DNA from: Liquorilactobacillus cacaonum DSM 21116
GTDB taxonomy: Bacteria; Bacillota; Bacilli; Lactobacillales; Lactobacillaceae
DNA length: 64,000 bases
Direction of reading: 5' to 3'
Assembly: GCF_001436735.1 (NCBI RefSeq)
Contig: NZ_AYZE01000014.1
Location: forward strand, 249,409-313,408
Shown here: piece after piece, positions 44,057 through 52,837 of the stretch
How positions within the stretch are numbered: the stretch's first letter is position 1
Layout: the number at the start of each line of letters is the position of its first letter
The notes under the pieces: model-generated
The model's database searches: none
What the model saw: the letters and a program-made list of their open reading frames with translations, nothing else
Told to the model about the DNA's origin: nothing
Program-made: the position numbers and the translations under genes

Positions 44057-45289
44057 ATGACAAAGCAGAAAGGCTTAAAAATAGCAGTTGCTGGAACAGG
44101 TTATGTTGGACTAAGCATTTCGGTTTTGTTGGCACAAAGAAATGAAGTTTTTGCAGTAGATATCAATGAAGAAAAAATAAAACTTTTAAAAGAGAATATT
44201 TCACCTATTGCAGATAAAGAAATCATAGAATATTTAGCCACACGTGAATTGAATTTGATTCCAACAACTAATGCGGAAAAAGCTTACAAAAACGCTGATT
44301 TTGTTATAATAGCAACGCCTACAAATTATGATAGTGAAAAAAATTTTTTTGATACTTCTTCTGTTAAGCAAGTTATAAGATTAGTAAGAAATTATAATGA
44401 AAAAGCAGTAATCGTTATAAAATCGACTGTTCCTGTAGGATTTATGAAGAAAATAAAAAATGAACTTAATTTAGAAAATATAATTTTTAGCCCAGAATTT
44501 TTAAGAGAAAGTAAGGCATTATATGATAATTTACATCCCTCAAGAATTATTGTGGGTACTGATTTAGCAAGTAAAAAAGAAATAAATAATGCACAAAACT
44601 TTGCGAAATTATTGAAAGACGGATCACTTGATCAGGATGTTTCAACACTTGTAATGGGATATAATGAGGCTGAAGCAGTGAAATTGTTTTCAAATACGTA
44701 TTTAGCATTAAGAGTTAGCTATTTTAATGAACTGGATACCTATGCAGAGACAAAGAAACTTAATACTGAGCAAATTATCTCTGGTATAGGTTTAGACCCT
44801 AGAATAGGAACTAATTATAACAATCCTTCATTTGGTTATGGTGGCTATTGCTTGCCTAAGGATACAAAGCAGTTACTCTCAAACTATAAGGATGTGCCAC
44901 AAAATCTGATTGAAGCAATTGTAAAATCTAATTCAACCAGAAAAAAATTTATTGCAGAACAGATTTTAAAATTAATTGAAAATAATAATTGGATAAAGAG
45001 TCCAGTTATTGGTATTTATAGACTAACAATGAAGCAAAATAGCGATAATTTTCGGGAAAGTTCAATCCAAGGTGTCATTAATGAATTGCAAAATATACGT
45101 CCAAATATAAAAATTTTAATTTACGAACCAATGTTAAAAGAGCAGACAGTTTTTCAGGGATATATGATTGAAAAAGAGTTAATTAGATTTAAAGAAAATA
45201 GTAATGTGATTGTTGCAAATCGTTTTAATGATGAATTAGCCGATGTTCGCAATAAAGTATACACTAGAGATTTATTTCATTTGGATTAA
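44057..45289 (+). CDS. ugd: UDP-glucose 6-dehydrogenase
   Basis: 410 residues. Oxidises UDP-glucose to UDP-glucuronate in two steps. NAD-binding GTGYVGLSISVLLAQ at the start, FVIIATPTNYD, STVPVGFM, the FSPEFLRES motif, and the catalytic cysteine in FGYGGYCLPKDTKQL. Twenty-five bases after the glycosyltransferase, presumably in one transcript. Only a weak hairpin (AAAGC/GCTTT followed by T7) was seen downstream near 45340-45367. The gene is unusual in being between valS and folC. Confidence 0.94.
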   Translation: MTKQKGLKIAVAGTGYVGLSISVLLAQRNEVFAVDINEEKIKLLKENISPIADKEIIEYLATRELNLIPTTNAEKAYKNADFVIIATPTNYDSEKNFFDTSSVKQVIRLVRNYNEKAVIVIKSTVPVGFMKKIKNELNLENIIFSPEFLRESKALYDNLHPSRIIVGTDLASKKEINNAQNFAKLLKDGSLDQDVSTLVMGYNEAEAVKLFSNTYLALRVSYFNELDTYAETKKLNTEQIISGIGLDPRIGTNYNNPSFGYGGYCLPKDTKQLLSNYKDVPQNLIEAIVKSNSTRKKFIAEQILKLIENNNWIKSPVIGIYRLTMKQNSDNFRESSIQGVINELQNIRPNIKILIYEPMLKEQTVFQGYMIEKELIRFKENSNVIVANRFNDELADVRNKVYTRDLFHLD

Positions 45290-45505
45290 AAATAAGAAAA
45301 AATATTATAATTATTTTTTAAAACTGAGGCTGAGTCATAAAGCAAAAACTTGACAAAGCTTTTTTTAGTAATTTAAATGTATTTTATAAATTAAAAGCAG
45401 ATAATGATTAAAATTTTTGTTAGTATTGAAAACAAACTAGAAATAATGAGGTAGTGACAGGTGATTAAAACAGTATTATTTTTGAAGAATTGGTATAAAA
45501 GTTGT

Positions 45506-45534
45506 TTGTTCTGTTTAGTAATTTAATGTACAAT
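45506..45534 (+). promoter_or_regulatory. Promoter of the folC operon
   Basis: TTGTTC (45506-45511) and TACAAT (45529-45534) with a 17-base spacer, 30 bases before folC. A separate promoter fits folC having been cut off from valS by the inserted genes. Confidence 0.65.
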
Positions 45535-45563
45535 TAGTTGGAGAACAAGAAGGGTTGAAAACA

Positions 45564-46889
45564 ATGGTATTTGATGACTATGAGCAAGCACTTTCTTTTA
45601 TTCATGGACGAACAAAGTTTAAGAAGATTCCAACTCTGGATAGAATGAAGTTGTTTCTGCAACGCTTAGGTAATCCTGAATCAAGTGTGGAAACAATTCA
45701 TGTAACAGGAACAAATGGCAAGGGATCAACTGTTGCCTTTTTAAGAGAACTAGTGGAGAGTCAAGGGTTAAAAGTTGGAACATTTACTTCACCATTTATT
45801 GTTAGATTTAATGAACGAATACAGATTAATAAGCAAATGATCCCTAATGATAGACTTGTAAAGTTGGTAAACTATATTTTACCGGTCGTTGCTGCGCTAG
45901 ATGAGGAGCTGTCTGGAAAAGGTGGTGGCCCTACTGAATTTGAAATAGTTACTGCATTAATGTTTTTGTATTTTTATCAAGAAAAGGTTGACATTGCAAT
46001 TATTGAAGTCGGCATAGGTGGGACATTTGATTCAACTAATGTAATTGTTAAGCCGCTTGTGTCAGTGATAACGACAATAGCGCATGATCATGCCAAGCTT
46101 CTTGGCAGTTCTTTAGGGCAAATAGCTGGACATAAGGCTGGAATAATCAAAAAAGGTCAACCGGTTGTGGTTGGAAATATTCCTGAAGAGGCTCTAGATG
46201 TAATTTCAAAAAAAGCAGAATTGGAAAGTTCAAAATTATATATATCGGGGAAAGATTATTTCTATAAGGAGTCGTCAAAAAAAATCTTGTGGGGCGAAAT
46301 TATTGATTATCAGGGCTTTAATTTGAAAATTAATAATTTACAGATATCTTTGATGGGAGAATTTCAGCGGGAAAATGCAGCGGTGGCACTTAGTGCTTTT
46401 TTAATTACTGCAAGAAAAAAACACTGGCATATAAATTCTAAAGAGATTCGGTTAGCGATAAAGAAGGCAAATTGGCCAGGAAGATTTGAACCAGTGAGTG
46501 AAAATCCTTTGGTTGTCCTTGACGGTGCTCATAACGTTGCTGCTATTAACATGATTACAAAAACTATCAAGAAAAGGTTCAATCACCAACATATTTACAT
46601 AATTGCTGCAATTTTAGCAGACAAACAGCCACGAGAAATGTTTTTTCAATTAAATTGCCTTCCCAATACAACAATATACGCAACAACATTTTTAGGCCCA
46701 CGCCCAGTGGCCAAGGTTGGAGAGATTACTGAAAAAGATGAGGGAATTTTATTTGCTGAAAATTGGCAAAAAGCATTAGTTGAAATTGTTGCACAAATGT
46801 CAGAAGAGGATCTGATTTTAATTACAGGATCTTTATATTTTATTTCTGAAGTACGACATTACTTTTTAGACAATGTGGGAGATGTATAG
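45564..46889 (+). CDS. folC: Folylpolyglutamate synthase/dihydrofolate synthase
   Basis: 441 residues from the ATG at 45564 (AGAAGGG site 9 bases before). Mur-ligase fold: P-loop HVTGTNGKGSTVAFL, then TSPFIVRFNERIQIN, the Mg-binding VEVG-type segment IAIIEVGIGGTFDSTNV, ITTIAHDHAKLLG, and LDGAHNVAAINM in the C-terminal domain. Adds glutamates to folates. The HAD gene starts directly at the base after its stop codon. Confidence 0.94.
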   Translation: MVFDDYEQALSFIHGRTKFKKIPTLDRMKLFLQRLGNPESSVETIHVTGTNGKGSTVAFLRELVESQGLKVGTFTSPFIVRFNERIQINKQMIPNDRLVKLVNYILPVVAALDEELSGKGGGPTEFEIVTALMFLYFYQEKVDIAIIEVGIGGTFDSTNVIVKPLVSVITTIAHDHAKLLGSSLGQIAGHKAGIIKKGQPVVVGNIPEEALDVISKKAELESSKLYISGKDYFYKESSKKILWGEIIDYQGFNLKINNLQISLMGEFQRENAAVALSAFLITARKKHWHINSKEIRLAIKKANWPGRFEPVSENPLVVLDGAHNVAAINMITKTIKKRFNHQHIYIIAAILADKQPREMFFQLNCLPNTTIYATTFLGPRPVAKVGEITEKDEGILFAENWQKALVEIVAQMSEEDLILITGSLYFISEVRHYFLDNVGDV

Positions 46890-47543
46890 ATGGACCTAAA
46901 ATTAGTGATTTTTGATATGGATGGGTTAGTGGTGGATTCTGAAAAAATTTACTTTGAAGCAAATCAAAGAGCTGCAAGAAAATTGGGTATGACATACTCA
47001 ATGGACTATTATCGCCGGTTTATTGGTGCTGGTAACGATAAGATGTTTGCTGAAATGAGTAAGGATTATGATAGTGAAGACCTGATTTCCAAATTTTTTG
47101 AATTGAGTAAAAAACAAGTTTTTAAAGTTATTGAAGATAACGGGTTGCCTCTAAAAAAAGGTTTTATAGAATTGGCAAAATATCTGCAAGAATCAAAAGT
47201 TCCTAGCATTTTAGCCTCTAGCAATGATCGTGATGCAATCAATTTCTTTTTAGAAACAGCCAAAATAGGCAAATATTTTTCTGAAATTGTTTCCGCAAAT
47301 GATGTAGAAAAAGCAAAACCAGAGCCGGATATCTTTGAACGTGCCTGGCAAATTTCTGGTGAAAATAACAAAGAAGAGGCATTGGTTTTAGAAGATTCAT
47401 ATAATGGTATATATGCTGCTAATAATGCTAATATTCCAGTAATAATGATTCCGGATTTAGTTCAACCTAATAAAGAAATTGAAGAAAAGACCCAAGCTGT
47501 TTTTGAAAATCTTTATCAGGTTAAAAATTTTTTGCAAAAATAA
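46890..47543 (+). CDS. HAD-superfamily phosphatase/phosphomutase (beta-PGM-like)
   Basis: 217 residues. HAD motif I DMDGLVVDSEKIY, with helical cap domain, motif II SILASSNDR, and motif III/IV ALVLEDSYNGIYAANNA. The cap and the DxDGLVxDSE form are those of beta-phosphoglucomutase-like hydrolases; exact substrate is unknown. Tightly linked to folC (no gap) and followed by a hairpin that separates it from radC. Confidence 0.9.
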   Translation: MDLKLVIFDMDGLVVDSEKIYFEANQRAARKLGMTYSMDYYRRFIGAGNDKMFAEMSKDYDSEDLISKFFELSKKQVFKVIEDNGLPLKKGFIELAKYLQESKVPSILASSNDRDAINFFLETAKIGKYFSEIVSANDVEKAKPEPDIFERAWQISGENNKEEALVLEDSYNGIYAANNANIPVIMIPDLVQPNKEIEEKTQAVFENLYQVKNFLQK

Positions 47544-47551
47544 GTTGAATT

Positions 47552-47589
47552 CCTTTCGTTCACGTAGTTAATTACGAAAGGGGTTTTTT
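47552..47589 (+). terminator. Terminator-like hairpin that includes the radC ribosome binding site
   Basis: CCTTTCGT (47552-47559) pairs with ACGAAAGG (47574-47581), followed by GG and T6. The GAAAGGGG of the 3' arm is also the radC ribosome binding site, 7 bases before its ATG. Confidence 0.7.
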
Positions 47590-47590
47590 A

Positions 47591-48262
47591 ATGTTAACTA
47601 GTGGATACAATGTGGAAGAAATCAAACAAAGATTAGCTGTACATAAAGGTGATAGCTTAAGTCAAAAGGAGCTCTTTTTTCTGTTTGTATATGGCTTTTT
47701 AGGCAAAAAGAAAGCAGAACAGGCAGTTGCCAGATTTTTTTTACAATATACTGATTTGCGCCAATTAAAAGAACTTTCGGAAGTTGAATTGTTAGATATT
47801 TTAGAAGATGAACACAGTGTCATAATGTTTAAGGCGCTGTGTGAGCTATCTGAAAGGCTCAACAAGCGCCCACGATTTACATTAGGAAAAATATATACGA
47901 GTCAAGAAATTGGTGAAACAATGTCTTTGGAGCTTGGAATGCATTTGCAGGAAATATTGACTGTAATTTTATTAGATACAAAGAACCAAATTATTGCAAA
48001 AAAAAATATTTTTAAGGGTACTTTGGATACAGCAACTGTTCATCCACGTGAAATATTTCGATTTGCTTTGCAATATTCTGCGGCAAGAATAATGATTGTA
48101 CATAATCACCCAAGTGGAGATACTACTCCTTCAAAAAATGATTTACAATTGACTAAAAGAATTGAGGAGTGTGGTAATTTGGTTGGAATTGGATTACTTG
48201 ATCATATAATTGTTGGATCAGAAAGTTATTTAAGTATGCGAGAAGAAAAGATTCTTTCTTAA
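47591..48262 (+). CDS. radC: RadC/JAB1-MPN domain protein
   Basis: 223 residues. N-terminal helix-hairpin-helix-like region (about 1-90) and C-terminal JAB/MPN metalloprotease fold with the metal motif IVHNHPSGDTTPSKND and an earlier GTLDTATVHPREIFR. Called a DNA repair protein for historical reasons; true activity is uncertain. It has its place in the conserved radC-mreBCD-minCD block. The ribosome binding site is inside a terminator-type hairpin. Confidence 0.94.
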   Translation: MLTSGYNVEEIKQRLAVHKGDSLSQKELFFLFVYGFLGKKKAEQAVARFFLQYTDLRQLKELSEVELLDILEDEHSVIMFKALCELSERLNKRPRFTLGKIYTSQEIGETMSLELGMHLQEILTVILLDTKNQIIAKKNIFKGTLDTATVHPREIFRFALQYSAARIMIVHNHPSGDTTPSKNDLQLTKRIEECGNLVGIGLLDHIIVGSESYLSMREEKILS

Positions 48263-48344
48263 AGATAGTCTTTGAATTCCTTGTTCATGATGCATGAATA
48301 TGCTAAACTTTTTATTAGCTTAATTAGAAGAAGGATGTGTTTTG

Positions 48345-48551
48345 ATGCTTACAGGTACAGTTCATTTTTTTGAGAAGGATGAGGGTTATGGATTTATTAC
48401 ACCAGATGACGATAAGCAAGATGTTTTTGTACATTTTTCTGCGATAAAGACAGAAGGATATAAAACATTAACTGAAGGACAAAGGGTGGAATTTGTTGTC
48501 GCTATTGGTAAACGTGGACCACAAGCTGTTAATGTTCATTTGTTACAATAA
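48345..48551 (+). CDS. Cold-shock-domain protein
   Basis: 68 residues from the ATG at 48345 (AGAAGGATG site); a TTG three bases before is also in frame. One OB-fold cold-shock domain: GTVHFFEKDEGYGFITPDD (RNP1) and DVFVHFSAI (RNP2). It lacks the usual first tryptophan (VHFF in place of VKWF), so RNA-binding strength may differ from CspA. Single-stranded nucleic-acid chaperone. Located between radC and mreB. Confidence 0.92.
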   Translation: MLTGTVHFFEKDEGYGFITPDDDKQDVFVHFSAIKTEGYKTLTEGQRVEFVVAIGKRGPQAVNVHLLQ

Positions 48552-48728
48552 GATAGTATAAAGAATGATTAAGAATAGTGATAATTCAAGACTTTTATTT
48601 TTTTGTTGAGTATGCTATACGAGTAAGCAATTTTTAGTAAACGTCATCTGATTATTATGATATAATTAAGATAATATTGATAAAGTGCGTTATTTTATAA
48701 TGAGGCAATGTGAAGGGATGAATTTATA

Positions 48729-49733
48729 GTGTTCGGAATCGGGACGAAGAATATTGGAATAGATTTAGGAACGGCTAATACGATTGTGTATGCCGAAGGT
48801 AAAGGTATTGTATTACGTGAGCCTTCAGTTGTGGCTAAGAATACAAAAACTGGTGAGGTTGTTTCAGTTGGTTCTGAAGCACGTGATATGATTGGACGTA
48901 CACCAGCGAGCATTGTGGCTATTCGCCCAATGAAAGACGGTGTAATCGCTGATTATGATACAACGGTTGCAATGATGAAATATTATATTCAAAAAGCTTT
49001 AGGTCATAAAACTGGTAAACCTTATGTGATGGTTTGTGTTCCTAGTGGAGTAACTGAAGTTGAAAAAAGAGCAGTAATTGATGCGACAAGAGTAGCTGGT
49101 GCACGCGATGCCTATGTTATTGAAGAACCATTTGCTGCAGCAATTGGGGCCGGTTTACCAGTTATGGATCCAACGGGTAGTATGGTTGTTGATATTGGTG
49201 GTGGTACAACTGATGTGGCAACGATTTCGTTGGGTGGAATTGTTTCGAGTCGTTCTATCAGAATGGCTGGAGACAAGATAGATGAATCAATAATTTATTA
49301 TGTTCGTCAGCATCATAATTTATTGATTGGAGAAAGAACTGCCGAACAATTAAAAATGGATGTTGCATCAGCATCTATTGAGGCTGCTAAAGAATTAGAT
49401 AGTCAAACAATCCGTGGGCGTGATTTATTAAGTGGATTACCAAAAACTATCGATATTGAGGCTGTTGATGTTGCTCAAGCAATTCAAGAAGTTGTTCAAG
49501 AAATTATTTCAGCTATTAAAGAAACTCTTGAGGAAACATCACCTGAAATTGCTGCAGATGTTATTGATCATGGCATTGTTTTGACAGGCGGTGGTGCTCA
49601 ATTACGTCATTTGCCAGAAGTTATTGCAGATGCCACAAAGGTCCCAGTGTTTATTGCGTCAGAACCATTGGACTGTGTAGCAATTGGAACTGGTGAATCA
49701 CTTAAAAGTATTGAGATAATGAAAAAAAGATAA
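48729..49733 (+). CDS. mreB: Rod-shape actin homologue MreB
   Basis: 334 residues with a GTG start after an AAGGGATG site. Actin-fold motifs: [13 protein letters not shown] (phosphate 1), [15 protein letters not shown] (phosphate 2), [13 protein letters not shown] (adenosine). It guides side-wall peptidoglycan synthesis, so a rod-shaped cell is expected. Followed by mreC after an 96-base gap containing a moderate hairpin. Confidence 0.97.
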   Translation: MFGIGTKNIGIDLGTANTIVYAEGKGIVLREPSVVAKNTKTGEVVSVGSEARDMIGRTPASIVAIRPMKDGVIADYDTTVAMMKYYIQKALGHKTGKPYVMVCVPSGVTEVEKRAVIDATRVAGARDAYVIEEPFAAAIGAGLPVMDPTGSMVVDIGGGTTDVATISLGGIVSSRSIRMAGDKIDESIIYYVRQHHNLLIGERTAEQLKMDVASASIEAAKELDSQTIRGRDLLSGLPKTIDIEAVDVAQAIQEVVQEIISAIKETLEETSPEIAADVIDHGIVLTGGGAQLRHLPEVIADATKVPVFIASEPLDCVAIGTGESLKSIEIMKKR

Positions 49734-49759
49734 TAAGGACAGCTGAAGCGTGTCACATT

Positions 49760-49797
49760 AGGAGGTTGGGGGAATTTTATCCAACCTCTTAATTTTT
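49760..49797 (+). terminator. Moderate hairpin between mreB and mreC
   Basis: AGGAGGTTGG pairs with CCAACCTCTT around a 11-base loop, followed by AATTTTTG. The T-tract is weak, so it may only reduce read-through or mark an mRNA end. Confidence 0.5.
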
Positions 49798-49829
49798 GAA
49801 TATGTCTTTGAGTTTAAGTGGAGGAAATT

Positions 49830-50678
49830 ATGCAAAGATTTTTTTTCAATAAAAGACTTATCATTGTACTTGTTACATTGATTATTGGTTTTGTATTAGT
49901 TGCTCTATCAATTACAGTTAGAAACAATAGGTCGACTCCCCCCATTATTCAGCAATTTGGAAATGATGCTGCAGGATTAGTAGATAGGGTTGTCAGCTAT
50001 CCAGTTAGTGCTGTTGGGAATGTTGGAAGTTCTGTTGGGAATTTACTTAATACTTATCAAGAAAATCAGAAGTTAAAAAAACAAGTTGACAGTCTTGCAT
50101 CAGAAAAAGTTTCAAATCAAGCTATTAAGAAAGAAAATATTGCTTTAAAAAAGCAATTGAAGTTAAATAAAACACTGACTGATTATAATTCAGTTACAGC
50201 ATATGTTTTAGCAAGAACTCCTTCTTCTTGGCAAAATCAGTTGATTATAAGTAAAGGTTCATTAGCAGGTGTTAAAAAAAATGAAGCTGTACTTTCAGAT
50301 AAAGGTTTGATTGGTAGAGTTACAGAAGTGAATAAAACTAATAGTAAAATTGAATTAATTAGTACGGAAAATGATAGTGCAAACAGGTTTGCAACAACTA
50401 TTTTGACAAGCGATGGATCTGTTAATGGATTGATTACAAGTTATAATTCAAATACAAATAGATTGATAATGGGGCAAATCGATTCTCAAAAGACGATGAA
50501 AAAAGGAGATAGAGTGATAACTTCTGGTATGGGTGGAAATTCACCACAAGGCATTTACGTTGGAACTGTCACAAAAATTGAAAAAGATGACTATGGACTA
50601 GCTTCAAAAGTTGAGATAAAGCCTGCAGCAGATTTAACAAATCTTAATATAGTAACTGTTGCAGAGAGAACGAATTAG
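49830..50678 (+). CDS. mreC: Rod-shape protein MreC
   Basis: About 282 residues from the ATG at 49830 (GGAGGAAATT site). Short cytoplasmic start (QRFFFNKR), one membrane segment (about 9-30), coiled coil (ENQKLKKQVDSLASEK to about 105), and two small beta-barrels outside, with ARTPSSWQNQLIISKGSLAGVKKNEAV. Links MreB inside to the wall-synthesis machinery outside. Confidence 0.95.
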   Translation: MQRFFFNKRLIIVLVTLIIGFVLVALSITVRNNRSTPPIIQQFGNDAAGLVDRVVSYPVSAVGNVGSSVGNLLNTYQENQKLKKQVDSLASEKVSNQAIKKENIALKKQLKLNKTLTDYNSVTAYVLARTPSSWQNQLIISKGSLAGVKKNEAVLSDKGLIGRVTEVNKTNSKIELISTENDSANRFATTILTSDGSVNGLITSYNSNTNRLIMGQIDSQKTMKKGDRVITSGMGGNSPQGIYVGTVTKIEKDDYGLASKVEIKPAADLTNLNIVTVAERTN

Positions 50679-50689
50679 AAGGTGTTTTG

Positions 50690-51205
50690 ATGAGAATTTC
50701 TAAAATACGTTATTATTATCCCATAGGTTTATTTGTTGCCTTTTTTTTAGATGGTTCGTTAAGTGAAAAATTTGCGGGGAGTTTTTTTACAAATACTATG
50801 TCCATTGAAAGTCGACTTTTTCTTCTATGGATTGTAATGGGAGTTTTTTTTGCAAAAGTTGAGCACCCTTATTTTTGGGCGTTTACGATTGGCCTTATGT
50901 TTGACCTATTTTATACCGGTGTCATTGGTCCATTTTTTATGTTGATTCCACTTATACTTTATTTAACCAAAATGATGTATAGTTTTTTTACACCTTCCTT
51001 TATTGTGGTACTATTAATATATCTAATAGATATTGCACTTCTAACATTGCTATTTTATTGGATTAATGTGCTGATTGGATTTACAAGTCTTTCACTAACA
51101 AATTTTATCAGCGGTACACTTGGACCCACTCTAGCTTATAATCTGGCAGCTTTTGTAATTTTGTATCTGCCAATAAAAAGTTTGATGGAGGGTTCCTCGA
51201 GATAA
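50690..51205 (+). CDS. mreD: Rod-shape protein MreD
   Basis: 171 residues from the ATG at 50690 (AGAAGG site). Five or six membrane segments; YYYPIGLFVAFFLDGSLS, the short WAFTIGLMFDLFYTGVIG segment with its characteristic 'GLxxDxxYxG', and hydrophobic C-terminus. Integral membrane partner of MreC. Gap of 11 bases from mreC; minC starts 13 bases after. Confidence 0.93.
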   Translation: MRISKIRYYYPIGLFVAFFLDGSLSEKFAGSFFTNTMSIESRLFLLWIVMGVFFAKVEHPYFWAFTIGLMFDLFYTGVIGPFFMLIPLILYLTKMMYSFFTPSFIVVLLIYLIDIALLTLLFYWINVLIGFTSLSLTNFISGTLGPTLAYNLAAFVILYLPIKSLMEGSSR

Positions 51206-51218
51206 GGGGTGGCATTAT

Positions 51219-51896
51219 ATGCAAAATGTTGTTTTAAAAGGTCATAAAGGTGGATATACAATATCGATACGTGCAAATTCAAAATTTGAAGACGTTCTTA
51301 CAGAGTTAGTAGCGCTTTTTTCTGAATTGCAAAACGATAAAAAAAATGATGCAATACAGCCTATTTCTTTTAATATTAATACAGGTAAAAGACTTTTAAG
51401 TGCTGATGAAAAAAAGAAAATAGAGGATATTGTCAGTGATTATCCGCTATTTTCGATACATAAGGTTACTTCTGATGTTATGTTGATTCAAGATGCTATT
51501 GAAATGGTTGAAAGTAAAACTGTTCATCTTAGCGCGAATACAGTTCGTAATGGACAGGTTGAATATATTAAGGGCGATGCTTTATTTATTGGTAATTTGC
51601 ACAAAGGTGGTATTTTGAAAGCCAGTGGAAATATTTTTTTACTTGGAAAATGTGAAGGAATAGTCCATGCAGGCTATCTAACTGATGCGCAAGCAATTAT
51701 TGTAGGTAATGTATCAAAAGCACAGCAAGTTAGAATCGCTGATGTAGTAGACATTATTTCGGAAAACCAGGAAGTAATATCAAAAGATGAAGAAACTGTA
51801 GTTTATGTGAATGATTTGCATGTTTTGGACTACACAAAGCGGGAACAAATAAAAAAAATTAGGCCAAAATTATTTGCGCATATGGGAGGTTACTAA
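51219..51896 (+). CDS. minC: Septum-site inhibitor MinC
   Basis: 225 residues. N-terminal FtsZ-inhibiting domain (VVLKGHKGGYTISI...), then the C-terminal right-handed beta-helix for dimerisation and MinD binding: DALFIGNLHKGGILKASGNIFLLGKCEGIVHAG. With MinD it blocks division at the poles. Two-base gap to minD. No minE was seen, as in Firmicutes that use DivIVA instead. Confidence 0.94.
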   Translation: MQNVVLKGHKGGYTISIRANSKFEDVLTELVALFSELQNDKKNDAIQPISFNINTGKRLLSADEKKKIEDIVSDYPLFSIHKVTSDVMLIQDAIEMVESKTVHLSANTVRNGQVEYIKGDALFIGNLHKGGILKASGNIFLLGKCEGIVHAGYLTDAQAIIVGNVSKAQQVRIADVVDIISENQEVISKDEETVVYVNDLHVLDYTKREQIKKIRPKLFAHMGGY

Positions 51897-51898
51897 AG

Positions 51899-52705
51899 AT
51901 GGGCAAGGCAATTGTAGTTACTTCTGGAAAAGGCGGAGTTGGGAAAACAACTACTTCTGCAAATTTAGGGACTGCACTCGCACTCTCTGATAAAAAAGTT
52001 TGTTTGCTTGATTTGGATATTGGATTAAGAAATTTAGATGTCATTCTTGGATTAGATAATCGAATTATTTATGATATCGTGGATGTAGCAAAGGGAAGAG
52101 CTAAGCTTCATCAAGCTTTGATAAAGGATAAGAGATTTGAAGACAAACTTTTTTTATTGCCAGCTGCACAAAATGCTGATAAATCAGCATTAGAACCTGG
52201 TGAAGTTAAGGAAATAGTCGATGAATTAAAGCCGGATTTTGATTTTGTAATAATTGATTGTCCTGCTGGAATTGAACAGGGTTTTTTAAATGCAATTGCG
52301 GGTGCAGACCAAGCAATTGTTGTCTCAACACCTGAAATTTCAGCTGTAAGAGATGCAGATAGGGTGATTGGCTTGCTTGAAAAAGCTGGTTTAGAGGAAG
52401 CACCGCAATTAATTATAAATAGAATTAGGACACATATGATGAATGATGGACAAGTTATGGATATTGATGAAATAACACATCATTTATCTATTAATTTGTT
52501 AGGAATAGTGTTCGACGATGATAAAGTTATCAGCACTTCAAATAAGGGAGAACCTATTGTTTTGGATGAAACAAATCCAGCAGCCAAGGGCTATCGCAAT
52601 ATTGCTAGAAGGTTGCAAGGAGAAACAGTACCTCTTATGGATATTAAAGAAGTTGAAAAAAAGGGATTCTTTACGAATATATTTTCTTGGTTAAGAAAAA
52701 AATAA
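51899..52705 (+). CDS. minD: Septum-site determining ATPase MinD
   Basis: 268 residues. Deviant Walker A TSGKGGVGKTTTSANLG, then LLDLDIGLRNLDVILGL and FVIIDCPAGIEQGF. The C-terminus (KKGFFTNIFSWLRKK) is the amphipathic helix that attaches it to the membrane. Recruits MinC. End of the mre-min block. Confidence 0.97.
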   Translation: MGKAIVVTSGKGGVGKTTTSANLGTALALSDKKVCLLDLDIGLRNLDVILGLDNRIIYDIVDVAKGRAKLHQALIKDKRFEDKLFLLPAAQNADKSALEPGEVKEIVDELKPDFDFVIIDCPAGIEQGFLNAIAGADQAIVVSTPEISAVRDADRVIGLLEKAGLEEAPQLIINRIRTHMMNDGQVMDIDEITHHLSINLLGIVFDDDKVISTSNKGEPIVLDETNPAAKGYRNIARRLQGETVPLMDIKEVEKKGFFTNIFSWLRKK

Positions 52706-52837
52706 AGAGTTGATTTTGTTTCTAGTTATTGGTTGTATTAGGTTATATAAAATGACAAATGGTTTAATACAGTGTACACTCGTGTTTAGATATTTAATTT
52801 TTGATATTTTAGCAAAAATTGGAGAAGAGGAAACTAA

